Of a DNA stretch of 21,231 bases, positions 12,300 to 20,800 are shown in pieces (position 1 is the first letter of the stretch; every line of letters begins with the position of its first letter). The position numbers and the translations under genes were made by a program. The notes below the pieces were generated by a model. The model worked only from the letters and a program-made list of their open reading frames with translations, searched no databases and was not told where the DNA came from. This DNA is from a bacterium (GTDB taxonomy: Bacteria; Planctomycetota; J058; JAJDCP01): assembly GCA_030428695.1 (NCBI GenBank), contig JAUIEM010000149.1, positions 1-21,231 of the forward strand. The letters run 5' to 3'.

Positions 12300-14288
12300 A
12301 TGCGCCGCCTGGCCCTGCTCGCCGTTCTGACGGCCGCCGCCTCGGCCCAGATCCTGACGCCGGACGAAGTGTTCGAGCAGATGTACAAGGACAAGGTGCC
12401 GCTCTCCGAAGCGTGGAGCGACGCGCCCTCGCCCGATGTCGAGATCGGCGACCTCGACCCACTGTTCGAGCGTTTCCTCGAGCTCCGCGAGGTCTACCGC
12501 GACCTGCCCAACGACGACAAGGGCAGCGTCACCGAGCCGATCGGCGAGGTGATGGACGAGGTGATCGTCATCGTAAAGAACCTCCTGCCCGCCGGTCCGA
12601 TCGCCTGGGATTTCTTCGCCAAGTACTCCCGCGAGGACATGTTCATCCGCCCCCGCTGGAGCGGCCGGAACTGGCGGCGCAACGCCGAGGAGGGCGCAAC
12701 GCGAACGCTGTGGCAGAAGCTCGACGAGCTGCGCGACGCCTACGTCGACACCGCCTTCCACCACGCCCACGGGCCGAACGACCTCGAGGCGCTGTTCGAA
12801 GCGCTCGTCGACCGCGACCTCGAAGAGGCCGCCCAGAAGGTCCAGGAGATCCTGGTCAACCTCGAGGAGGTCAAGGAGGCCGGCTCCCGCAAGCGCGCCC
12901 GTAAGAAGGCCTTCGAGGTCCGCTCCGAGGTCGCCGCGCTGCTGACCGCGCTCGGGGCCGAGAGCGCGGAGGAGCTCAGCGACCTGGTCGACTGGATGGA
13001 GAAGAAGCGCTGGACGACCCCCGAGGCGGAGCTGCGCATGCACGAGGTGGTGTCCGCCCTCGGCCTGCGCGAGAGGTACAGCACCGAGCTCTTCACCCGC
13101 ATCTCGGTCATCGATCCCCGCGACAACCGCCGCGAGGACGAGCTGGCCGACCTGCAGGAGTCGTACGACGGCAAGCTGACCAAAGAGGCGAGCTCGATCG
13201 TCCGCAAGCTCCAGAACCTCGCCGACGACTGCGAGAAGGTCGGCGAGTACGGCACCGCCGCGGTGCTGCACGAGATCGTGCTCGTCATCGACGAGGACGA
13301 CAAGAAGTCCCGCGCCGCGATGGGCTTCACCCAGATCGGCGGCAACTGGCTCCGGCCCTTCGCCGCCGCCCAGGCCGCCAAGGGGCTGGTGTGGACCGAC
13401 AAGGGCTGGGCCGAGCAGGTCCGCGTCGCCCGGCTCGAGGCCGGTGAGGTGTTCGACAACGGCACCTGGAAACCCCTGGCGGACGCCGACAAGGAGCACG
13501 CCGCGGTCGCGACCCCCTGGGAGATCCCGACGGGGCACTTCGTCGTCCGCTCGACCGCCGGGCTCGAGCAGAGCGTCGTGCTCTGCAACCGGCTCGAGGC
13601 CTTCCTCGAGCTCGTCCAGCGCCAGCTCGACGGCCTGTTCAGCTGGGAACGGTCCCACGCCCTGGGCTTCGAGAAGCCCCTGCAGGTGTTCCTGTACAAG
13701 GACGCCGCCGAGCGCACGACAGTGATCGGCGAGGCGAGCGGCGCCGCGGTGCTCGACGCGGACAACGTGCTGCACGTGCACATGGCCGGCGGAGCCCTGC
13801 CCTTCACCGCCCTCAACCACCAGCAGGCGCTCCAGATCCTCCACGCCGTGGTCGACGAGCCGCCTGTCTGGCTCCTCGAAGGGGCGGCGACCTACTTCGA
13901 GGCGGCGGTCTTCTGGGAGAACCGCATGCGCCTCGGCTCGGCCCGCCGCAACCCGCGGATCGCCAGCTACGCGACCGCCCTCAACGGCGAGAGCGCGAAG
14001 GTCGGCTTCGAACAGGTCTCCACCCTGCGGCGCATCGAGCGCTGGAACGCCGGCGACGTCCCGGCGCAGGAGGAAGCCGCCGCCGCCGCCTTCGCCTTCC
14101 TGATGGTGATGGACTCCGGCCGCTTCCGGGCCGATCTCCTGCGCATGCTCGAGGACTCGTCGCTGCAGCCCGAGGAAGCCGTCGGCCTGACCCGCGACTC
14201 GATCGCGCTGCTGCTCGAGCACTACTACCGCGGCCTGGTGCCGTCCGCGCCCCGCGCCCCGCGCATGCCCGGCCAGCCGAGCTCCTGA
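12300..14288 (+). CDS. Exported protein with a degenerate gluzincin (DUF1570-like) C-terminal domain
   Basis: A 662-residue protein. The ATG at 12300 follows GGAGG and opens a signal peptide (MRRLALLAVLTAAASA). Residues 20-330 are charged and helical, with a Lys/Arg-rich coil near 200. About 335-400 carry the GNWLRP...GWAEQVRVARLEAGEVFDNGTWKPL pattern that often precedes planctomycete peptidase domains. From about 405 (GHFVVRSTAGLEQSV...) the arrangement follows DUF1570-like gluzincins: a strand (LQVFLYKDAAERTTV), the would-be zinc helix H507-QQALQILH515, and WLLEG (524-528) carrying the third-ligand Glu527. HExxH is replaced by HQQAL, so the catalytic Glu and second His are missing and peptidase activity is unlikely. 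It is probably a binding or structural protein outside the cytoplasm. Its gene ends in a strong terminator. Confidence 0.85.
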   Translation: MRRLALLAVLTAAASAQILTPDEVFEQMYKDKVPLSEAWSDAPSPDVEIGDLDPLFERFLELREVYRDLPNDDKGSVTEPIGEVMDEVIVIVKNLLPAGPIAWDFFAKYSREDMFIRPRWSGRNWRRNAEEGATRTLWQKLDELRDAYVDTAFHHAHGPNDLEALFEALVDRDLEEAAQKVQEILVNLEEVKEAGSRKRARKKAFEVRSEVAALLTALGAESAEELSDLVDWMEKKRWTTPEAELRMHEVVSALGLRERYSTELFTRISVIDPRDNRREDELADLQESYDGKLTKEASSIVRKLQNLADDCEKVGEYGTAAVLHEIVLVIDEDDKKSRAAMGFTQIGGNWLRPFAAAQAAKGLVWTDKGWAEQVRVARLEAGEVFDNGTWKPLADADKEHAAVATPWEIPTGHFVVRSTAGLEQSVVLCNRLEAFLELVQRQLDGLFSWERSHALGFEKPLQVFLYKDAAERTTVIGEASGAAVLDADNVLHVHMAGGALPFTALNHQQALQILHAVVDEPPVWLLEGAATYFEAAVFWENRMRLGSARRNPRIASYATALNGESAKVGFEQVSTLRRIERWNAGDVPAQEEAAAAAFAFLMVMDSGRFRADLLRMLEDSSLQPEEAVGLTRDSIALLLEHYYRGLVPSAPRAPRMPGQPSS

Positions 14289-14308
14289 GAGACCCGGCCG
14301 CGCACCAG

Positions 14309-14346
14309 ATCGCGACGCAGCGCCACCGGCCTGCGTCGCGATTTTC
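14309..14346 (+). terminator. Intrinsic terminator after the gluzincin-like gene
   Basis: A perfect 12-bp stem ATCGCGACGCAG (14309-14320) / CTGCGTCGCGAT (14331-14342) with a 10-base loop is followed by TTTC. It begins 20 bp after the stop codon and is the clearest terminator in the window. Confidence 0.85.
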
Positions 14347-14355
14347 ATCCCGGTC

Positions 14356-14364
14356 TGCTAGAAT
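14356..14364 (+). promoter_or_regulatory. Putative extended -10 promoter of the zinc-finger membrane protein gene
   Basis: TGCTAGAAT (TG-N-TAGAAT) lies immediately after the upstream terminator and 28 bp before the ATG. No good -35 box is visible, as is usual for extended -10 promoters. Confidence 0.5.
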
Positions 14365-14392
14365 GACGGGCGGGGGAAACAGGGAGACCGCC

Positions 14393-15004
14393 ATGCAGTG
14401 CCGCCACCATCCTGACCAATCCGTCGACCAGACCTGTGGCGATTGCCACGAGCAGGTGTGCGCGAGCTGTCTCGTGCTCGGCGCCAAGATCCGCTGCCTG
14501 CGCTGCGCGCAGAAGCTGCTCGACGCGGCCGATGGCAAGCCGGCCGCCGCGGCCGTGGCCGCGCCGCCGAAGCAGAAGAAGCGCGCCGGCGCGGGCCCCG
14601 TGGTCGCCCTGTTCGGCGCGATCATCGCGATCGGCGTCGCCGCCCCGCTGCTCCCATACCTGTGCGGCAGCTGCGGCTCGTCGCCGCAGCGAGCGATCTC
14701 CGGTTTCATCGGCAGCCTCGCCGAGGGCGAGCAGCAGGCGGCCGTGTGGGTAGAGGCCGACAACGCGATCGACCTCGCCGCGCTGCGCGCCGAGCTCGGC
14801 CTCGCCGCGGGGGAGCGCTGCCGCGCCTCCCTGGTCGAGCTGCGCCGCTCGGGCGAGGACGGCGCGGTCGCGACCGTCCTGTTCCGCTCCGGCGACGATG
14901 AGAAGACCTACCGCTTCGCCCTGGTCCAGGCAGCGCGGGGCTGGCGCGTCACCCGCGTCGAGAAGGACGCGCCCGCCTGCTGTTCCTCCGGCTGTTCCTA
15001 CTGA
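14393..15004 (+). CDS. B-box-type zinc-finger single-pass membrane protein
   Basis: A 203-residue protein. The ATG at 14393 has GGGAG seven bases upstream and places the zinc finger at the very N-terminus. The finger has C3, H5/H6, C15, C18, C23, C26, C35 and C38, a cross-brace spacing like the B-box-type fingers found on bacterial membrane proteins. After an Ala/Lys linker comes one membrane segment (GPVVALFGAIIAIGVAAPLL, about 64-83). The exterior part begins with CGSC and SSPQRAISGFIGSLAEGEQQAAVW, a DUF4878/NTF2-like start, and ends in CCSSGCSY. The finger should face the cytoplasm and the NTF2-like domain the outside. Function unknown. The exterior cysteines are unusual and may form disulfides or hold metal. 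Confidence 0.82.
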   Translation: MQCRHHPDQSVDQTCGDCHEQVCASCLVLGAKIRCLRCAQKLLDAADGKPAAAAVAAPPKQKKRAGAGPVVALFGAIIAIGVAAPLLPYLCGSCGSSPQRAISGFIGSLAEGEQQAAVWVEADNAIDLAALRAELGLAAGERCRASLVELRRSGEDGAVATVLFRSGDDEKTYRFALVQAARGWRVTRVEKDAPACCSSGCSY

Positions 15005-15032
15005 CCTCTGCGTAAGTTCTGTCCGCGACCGG

Positions 15033-15054
15033 CGGGCGGGGGTCCCTCCTCTAC
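15033..15054 (-). repeat. Degenerate solo REP-like element
   Basis: On the minus strand GTAG is followed by AGGAGGG, ACC and CCCGCCC, a weakened version of the GTAG hairpins at 668-803 and 3040-3119. It has no partner here. Confidence 0.45.
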
Positions 15055-15074
15055 AAGACACACCAGACGGTTCG

Positions 15075-15086
15075 CAACAGCTGTTG
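15075..15086. promoter_or_regulatory. 12-bp perfect palindrome
   Basis: CAACAGCTGTTG lies between the convergent ends of the zinc-finger and MOSC genes. Its position after both genes argues against an operator. Role unknown. Confidence 0.3.
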
Positions 15087-15147
15087 AATGCACCACAATC
15101 CATGCCGCAGTTGACAAGCGTCCGGAGAAGGATCGATACGGCCGCGG

Positions 15148-15723
15148 TCACTCCTCCGGGTCCACCCGCCGCACCTCGTCCCCGACCGCGACCCGGCCTC
15201 CCCGCACCACCCGCGCGTTGACCCCCCGCAGGCGCAGCGCCCGCCCCGCCGCGGCGTTGACGAAGCGCAGCGCGTCCTTGCCGTAGCGCACGGCGAACTT
15301 CCCGCAGCCCGTGTGCGGCAGCGCGCTGACCTCGAGCAAGGCCTCGCCGACAGCGAGCTGGCTGCCGGCCGGCAGCCCGGCCTCGCTCAGGTCGAGCTCG
15401 ACGAAGAGCTGGTCGCCCGCGGCCGGCCAGCGCTCCGGCGCGCCCGCGATGCAGGCGATCGCCCGGCTGCCCATCAGCGTGACCTGCGCGGCGGGCTGGG
15501 CGCTGCCGTCCGGCGTGTGCCGGCTGCCCCGCGCGCGCCAGTTGTCGCCCTCCAGCCCTTCTTCGGTGTCGAGCTCCGCCGCGGTCAGCTGCTCGCGTTC
15601 GCCGGAGCGGGGGCGACGCACGATCATCACGACGCGGCCGACGTCACGGGGCGCGGCGCGGATGTGGTCCAGCCCCGCCTGCAGGGCGGACAGCGGTCGG
15701 TGGACGACGGGGGTGGGCTGCAT
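15148..15723 (-). CDS. MOSC domain protein
   Basis: A 191-residue protein. The ATG at 15721-15723 follows GGAGG. An upstream in-frame start would add 38 residues without a ribosome site. The MOSC pattern is clear: VVMIVRRPRSGER near the start, LDTEEGLEGDNW, QVTLMGSRAI, then HTGCGKFAVRYGKDALRFVN with the conserved C140, and LRLRGVNARVVRGGRVAVGDEV at the end. MOSC domains, as in molybdenum cofactor sulfurases and YiiM/YuaD-type reductases, use this Cys in sulfur transfer or with molybdenum cofactor. Here the domain stands alone. No cofactor synthesis genes are nearby. It is probably a cytosolic molybdenum enzyme or sulfur-carrier protein. Confidence 0.93.
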   Translation of the reverse strand: MQPTPVVHRPLSALQAGLDHIRAAPRDVGRVVMIVRRPRSGEREQLTAAELDTEEGLEGDNWRARGSRHTPDGSAQPAAQVTLMGSRAIACIAGAPERWPAAGDQLFVELDLSEAGLPAGSQLAVGEALLEVSALPHTGCGKFAVRYGKDALRFVNAAAGRALRLRGVNARVVRGGRVAVGDEVRRVDPEE

Positions 15724-15851
15724 GGATGGCCTCCGTAGGTTCCCGGGCGCTGCCTGCCACGACGCGCACAGCGTAGCCGGACCGGAAGTTTCTGGGAACC
15801 TTCCGCGCGGTTCGTGCATCCAATGACCAACAACCACGCAAGGAGCATCCG

Positions 15852-16436
15852 ATGCGCTGCCTCCCCTTCCTGCTCGCCTGTGCCCTGTTTGCGAGCGCCG
15901 ACCAGATGACCTACGACCGCGCCCACGTCGACCTCGGGGACGTCGAGCTGTGCGGCCTCGAAGCCGACGTCCTCTTCTTCCCCTCGATCGCCGACCCCAT
16001 CGGCTGCCTCGAGCGCTGGCGCGGCCGCAGCGAGATCCTCGTCTCGATCGGCGACTGCGACGGGGTGCCGCCGCTCGACAAGCTCTCTGCGCGCGGCTGG
16101 GTGTTGACCGATGCCGGCGCCCTCGAGCCGCTCGAGGTCGAACGCGGCAACCTCGGCGAGGGCATGTACGGTCCCGGCGTCGGCTTCGGCTTCGCGGACG
16201 ACGGGACGAGCTCGATCATCGCCGTAGTGATCGAGCTCGACGGCGTCGTCAGCTCCTTCCGGCTGCCCGGCGCACCGGACGCCTGCCCGGCCTGCGGCGC
16301 GACCTGCGTGGAGATCGTCTACGGCAAGCCGGGAGCCGCGCTGATCGAGCGGGCCGAGGCCGGCGAGGTCTTCCTCGGCGGGTGCGACCTCCGCGAGGAG
16401 CGCTGGCACTGCCCGGCCTGCAACACGGACCACTGA
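15852..16436 (+). CDS. Exported protein with a C-terminal zinc ribbon
   Basis: A 194-residue protein. AAGGAG precedes the ATG, and a signal peptide follows (MRCLPFLLACALFASA). The middle (20-140) is beta-rich with no motif I recognise. The C-terminus is a zinc ribbon: CPACG near 147, IVYGKPGAALIERAEAGEVFLGGCDL, and a final HCPACNTDH. I know this ribbon (CPxCG...YGxPG...GEVxLGGC...WxCxxC) as a free-standing cytosolic small protein, so joining it to an exported domain is unusual. Its last 118 bp overlap the 3' end of the patatin gene on the other strand. Function unknown. If the signal is really a membrane anchor, the ribbon would still lie outside. Confidence 0.85.
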   Translation: MRCLPFLLACALFASADQMTYDRAHVDLGDVELCGLEADVLFFPSIADPIGCLERWRGRSEILVSIGDCDGVPPLDKLSARGWVLTDAGALEPLEVERGNLGEGMYGPGVGFGFADDGTSSIIAVVIELDGVVSSFRLPGAPDACPACGATCVEIVYGKPGAALIERAEAGEVFLGGCDLREERWHCPACNTDH

Positions 16437-17158
16437 GCGTCGAGGAACTCCGCCGCGCTGCGACGCCCGATCGCGATGCAGCGCTCGTGCAGGCCACGGG
16501 CGAGCTGGAAGCCGCGCACCGGCAGCTCCTCCCGCGGGGCGAGCACCGTCACCCCCGGCTCCGGCCGCAGGCTGATCGTGCGGGGGAAGCCTCCCTCCAG
16601 GCGGCCGCCGGTGTTGGTGACGACCGCGATGCGCGGCAGCTCGCGCGGCAGGCCGTCGACCGGGGTGCGCACCTGCCAGGCGCCGTCGAGGGCGGGACGT
16701 CCGGCGATCGGCACCATCCGCGCGTAGGGACCCGGGATGTAGCAGGACGCGAGCACCGCCTCGACCACGCCGACGCGGTCGCGGGGCCCGAGCAGCCGCC
16801 GGCGGAAGCGTCCGCCCTGCCAGACGGTGACCGCGATCTCCAGGGGTAGCAGCGCGGTGTCGGTGCGCCAGCCGGCGAGCTCCCGGCCCAACGCGTCGCC
16901 GAGGATGTCGCTCATCGCGAAGGGCCAGCGGCCGCGCAGCAGACGGCGCGGGTCGTAGAAGCGCCGCCGCAGGCTCCCCAGCCACAGCTCCGCCAGACCC
17001 CCGGCCCGGCCACAGGCGAGGGTCGCCGCGACGATCGCCCCGGAGCTCGCCCCCGCCACCGCGCGGGGACGCAGGCCGCGCGCGCTGAGCTCCTCGACCA
17101 CGCCGACGTGGAAGGCGGCCCGCCCGGCGCAGCCCTCGAACGCGATCCCGAACTCCAT
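16319..17158 (-). CDS. Patatin-like phospholipase
   Basis: A 279-residue patatin-like protein. The oxyanion turn is EGCAGRAAFHVGV (8-20), the nucleophile is S38 in G36-A-S-S-G40, and the dyad acid is D158 in DGA. The order and spacing fit bacterial patatin-like acyl hydrolases acting on lipid ester bonds. GGGAGGGAG precedes the ATG. The gene diverges from the CBS-pair gene. The last 37 or so residues (after FLDAQ, rich in Ser, Arg and Pro) read antisense through the zinc-ribbon gene and look unlike the rest. The original end was probably near 16436 and the stop now used is the next one in frame. No signal peptide. Confidence 0.9.
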   Translation of the reverse strand: MEFGIAFEGCAGRAAFHVGVVEELSARGLRPRAVAGASSGAIVAATLACGRAGGLAELWLGSLRRRFYDPRRLLRGRWPFAMSDILGDALGRELAGWRTDTALLPLEIAVTVWQGGRFRRRLLGPRDRVGVVEAVLASCYIPGPYARMVPIAGRPALDGAWQVRTPVDGLPRELPRIAVVTNTGGRLEGGFPRTISLRPEPGVTVLAPREELPVRGFQLARGLHERCIAIGRRSAAEFLDAQWSVLQAGQCQRSSRRSHPPRKTSPASARSISAAPGLP

Positions 17159-17254
17159 GCTCCCTCCCCTGCCGCACCGGTTCTACCCTCCGCGCGCGGC
17201 GATGACCAGGACCGGAAGGCACGGCGCGTGCGCTGGTGCGCCTCCCGCGCCAGC

Positions 17255-17263
17255 TGCTACACT
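17255..17263 (+). promoter_or_regulatory. Putative extended -10 promoter of the CBS-pair gene
   Basis: TGCTACACT (TG-N-TACACT) lies 32 bp before the GTG start, in the 137-bp gap that diverges from the patatin gene. It resembles TGCTAGAAT at 14356. Confidence 0.45.
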
Positions 17264-17295
17264 GGGATTTTCGGGACACGGAAGGAGGACACGCC

Positions 17296-17820
17296 GTGCA
17301 GACTGCCAGGGACCTGATGGTGAAGGAGTTCGTCACGATCTCCCACGACGCCTCGATCATCGACGCCGTCAAGAAGATGCGCGCCCTCGAGCTCGACACC
17401 GGCCGGGTGGACGTCCGCTGCCTGGTGGTGCTCGACGCGGAGGGGACGCCGAAGGCGCTCTTGACCGAGGCCGATCTGATCCAGTCGATCCTGCCCCGCT
17501 TCTTCCGGGAGCGGCGCTTCTCGGACTTCATCTCCAAGTGGCTGAACACCGATCTCCCCGAGGCCTCCCTCGCCGAGCTGTTCGAGGAGCTGACGGCGCG
17601 CGCCCGCAAGAAGACCGTCCAGGACCTCGTCTCGCCCCACGACCTGGTCACGATCGATCCGGGGGCCTCCCTGGTCAAGGTCGCCTACACCCTGCACATC
17701 GACAAGATCAAGACGCTGCCGGTCAGCGAGGACGGGCGGATCGTCGGCATCGTCTACCGCGGCGCGGTGTTCGACGCGGTCAGCGAGAAGATCCTCGCGG
17801 TCGAGAGGGCCGACGACTGA
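17296..17820 (+). CDS. CBS-pair protein
   Basis: A 174-residue protein made of two CBS domains. The GTG at 17296 is chosen for AAGGAGG upstream and because the first CBS starts immediately (TARDLMVKEFVTISHDASIIDAVKKM). The second begins at TVQDLVSPHDLVTIDPGASLVKVAYTL and ends IKTLPVSEDGRIVGIVYRGAVFDAV. Such pairs bind adenine nucleotides and usually act as energy or redox sensors on a partner protein. The partner is not evident from the sequence. A helical insert between the two domains (FFRERRFSDFISKWLNTDLPEASLAELFEEL) is longer than in minimal pairs. It converges on the TPR gene with only 13 bp between the stops. Confidence 0.93.
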   Translation: MQTARDLMVKEFVTISHDASIIDAVKKMRALELDTGRVDVRCLVVLDAEGTPKALLTEADLIQSILPRFFRERRFSDFISKWLNTDLPEASLAELFEELTARARKKTVQDLVSPHDLVTIDPGASLVKVAYTLHIDKIKTLPVSEDGRIVGIVYRGAVFDAVSEKILAVERADD

Positions 17821-17833
17821 GCGCAAGCGCGCC

Positions 17834-20800
17834 TCACTCCCCCGCCAACAGCTCCGTCGCGCCGGGCTGCTCGCGCAGCCAGACCAGCCCGGGGTCCTCG
17901 CGCAAGGCATCGCGCTCCGCTCCCCGCTGCAGCGCCGCCTCCAGCCAGCGCAGCCCGAGCTGCGCGCAGCGCGCGGCGACGTCGGGAGCCAGCGCCGCGC
18001 CCCGTGAGGCCGCCCGGGCCCCCGCGATGAAGGGCTCGGCCTGCAGCGCGGGAGGCTCGACCAGCGAGCCCTCGTAGACGTCGAGCGCGGCGGCCACGTC
18101 CCCGCACGCGAGGCAGGCCTCTCCGAGCACCCAGCGCTCGTCCCGCGTGGCGGGCAGGCCGACGGCCGGATCCCAGGCCTGGTAGACCGCGGTGAGCAGG
18201 CGGGCTTCGACCCCCGCGAGCGCGGCGAGCTCGCGCTCGACGTCCGCCCGGCCGAGCAACGCGCGGTGGTTCCGGACCGCGGCTCCCGCCCAGCGCGCCG
18301 CAGCCGAGACCTCGCCGAGCTGCTCGGCCATGCGGCTGCGGTGGTAGAGCGCCTGCGTGAGGCGCCGCGCCATCTCCAGGCTGCCGGGCACCCGGGAGAG
18401 GAAGCTCTGCAGGCTCCGCACCTGCTCCTCGTACAGCAGGACCGCCTGGTCGGGGCTGCCGAGCTGTTCGAACGCGTGGGCGAGCATGCCGCTGACCTCG
18501 ACCAGGTCGCGCTGCGCCTCGACCGCATCGGGGAAGGCCCGGGCGAGCGCCTCGAAGGTCTCGAAGCAGACGAGGAAGGTCGCGATCGCCTCGTCGACGG
18601 CGCCGAGGGCGAGGCGGGTCTCGGCGAGGTGGATCAGGCTCGCGCCGACGTCCCGCTCGAACATCGGGTTGTCGGGGACGGCGTCGTGCAGCCCGGCGAG
18701 CAGCTCGTGGCTGGCCTGGAAGGACTCGAGCGCGGCGCGCGCGCTGCCTTCGGCCCGGAGCAACATGCCGAGGTTCTGGTGGGCCATCGCGAGGTCACGG
18801 CGGCGCTGGAGGTCGTCCGGCGTCGCATCGACCAGCGCCTGGGCGAGCCCGATCGCCTCCTCGTAGGCCACCCGGGCCCCGGCCAGGTCGCCCTCCCGCT
18901 TGCGCAGGTCCCCGACCCGGTCGAGCACCGCGCCGAGGTCGCGCCGCACGCGCAGGTTGCTGCTGTCGGCGGCGACCATCGCGCGCACCCCGGTCAGGGC
19001 CTCCTGGTAGCAGGAGCCCGCCCGCCCGACGTCGCCCCGGGACCGGGCCAGGTCGCCGGCGGCGAGCAGCGCGCGCCACAGATCGTCGCGGGCGGTCCAG
19101 TCGCCGGGGTCCTCCGCGGCGAGCTCGCGACGGAGCTCGAGCGACTCCGCCCGCAGCGGGTCCGCGCGCTCGAGCTCGCCCCTGGTCTCGAGCACCGCCG
19201 CCAGCCCGTCGTAGGCGATCGACAGGTCGCGCCGCGCCTGGGCGCTGTCCGGTTGCTGGGCCCACAGCCCCTCCGCGAGCGCGACCTGCTGTTCCTGGAG
19301 CTTCAACGCCTCCTGGATCTGGCCCTCGAAGAGCAGCACCTCGCCGAGCTTCGCCAGGGCCGGCAGCAGCTCGCGGTCCGCGCTGTCGAGAGCGGGGTTC
19401 CGCTCGGCGAGGTCCTGCAGCAGCGCGAGCCCCTCGCGGTGCAGCCGCAGCGCCTCGCCGAGCTCGCCGCGCAGCAGCCGCGCGTGGCCGAGGTCGAGCA
19501 GCGCGCGGGCGTGGTCGCGCCGACCGCCGGCGTCGGTCGAGTCGAGCCCGACCAGCGTCGCGCTCAGCGCGGCGCGCTCGCGCAGCGCCTCCAGTCCGTG
19601 ACCCCCCGCCGCCCGCTGGATCTCGGCGAGCACCCGCAGGCCCTCGAGCAGGGCGGACCGCGCGTTGGCCGAGCGGGCGTCGCGCTCGACCAGGCTGCGC
19701 TGCAGCGCCACCGCCTCGGCCGCGAGCTCCTCTGCTTCCTCCAACGCGCCCCGCCGCAGGAGATGCTCGGCGTTGCCGAGCAGCGCCTGGGCCAGCCCGT
19801 TTGCGAGGTAGGAGCTCTCGGGCGAGCGCAGGCGCAGCTGGCGGTAGAGCGCGAGGGCCTCGGCGCGCAGCGCCCCGGGATCCCCCCTCCCCTGGGCCTC
19901 GAGCAGGGCCGCCCGGCGCAACAGGGCCAGGGCGAGGGACTCGCGCAGGGTCGGGCTGGTCGGATCCGCCGCGAGCCGCTTGCGCTCGATGTGCACGAGC
20001 TGGGCCGACAGCGCCTCCGCGCTCTCGCCTTCGCCCAGGTGGTCGCGCACCCGGATCAGGCGCAGCAGGGCCTCGCTGACGTGCTCGGCGTACTCCGACG
20101 AGTCCGGCTCCTCGGCGAGCAGCTGGCGCGCGGCCGCGAGGGAGCGCTCCGCCAGCGGCTCCGCCTCGACGTAGCGGCCCTGCTGGATGCGCAGGTCGGC
20201 GAGGGCGAGCCGCACGACCGCGGCCGCCCGACGGGATGTCGCGTCGGCCGGGCCGTCGACGAGCGCGAGGGCCCGACCCAGCAGCTCGTCGGAGCGCTGC
20301 AGCGCGCCGAGTCGCGCGTGCAGGTCGGCGCCGACCTGCAGCAGGTCGCACATCAGCACGGGCCGCATCCGTCCACGGGCGGCCAGGGTGTCGGCGCGGG
20401 TGGAGGCCTCCTTCCACAGCTCGAGCGCTTCGTCGAGCTTCCCGTCGACCACGATGGTCAGCTCACACAGACGGAGCAGGACCTCGACGGTGCCGATGTC
20501 GATGGTCGCCCGGGCGATGTGCGCCGCGAGCAGCCCCTCGAGGTGGCCGCGGGCGCTCTCGAGCAGGCGCCGCGCCGCGGCCTGGGAGCGCGAGTCCGCA
20601 ACGTCGATCATCAGCTCGTCGCGCACCTCGTGGGTCAGCTCGCTCAGCGCCGTGATCGCGATGTGCCCGCGGGCCTTGGCGTCGTCGCGCTCACGGCGGA
20701 TCTGCTCCGCCTGCTCGCGGATGTCCTCGTTCTGCAGCGCGATCACGAACAGGCCGCCGCTCAGCCCGAGCAGCAGCAGCAGCCCCGCGGCCAGCAGCGC

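Noticed and set aside
12021..14348. Minus-strand open frame of 775 codons
   Set aside because: It is antisense to the exported gluzincin-like gene and arises from its GC-rich codons. It has no ribosome site and its residue composition (Asp/Glu/Arg/Gly/Leu shadow) is not protein-like.
15627..17678. Minus-strand open frame of 683 codons
   Set aside because: It spans the MOSC, zinc-ribbon, patatin and CBS genes in a wrong frame and has no motif.
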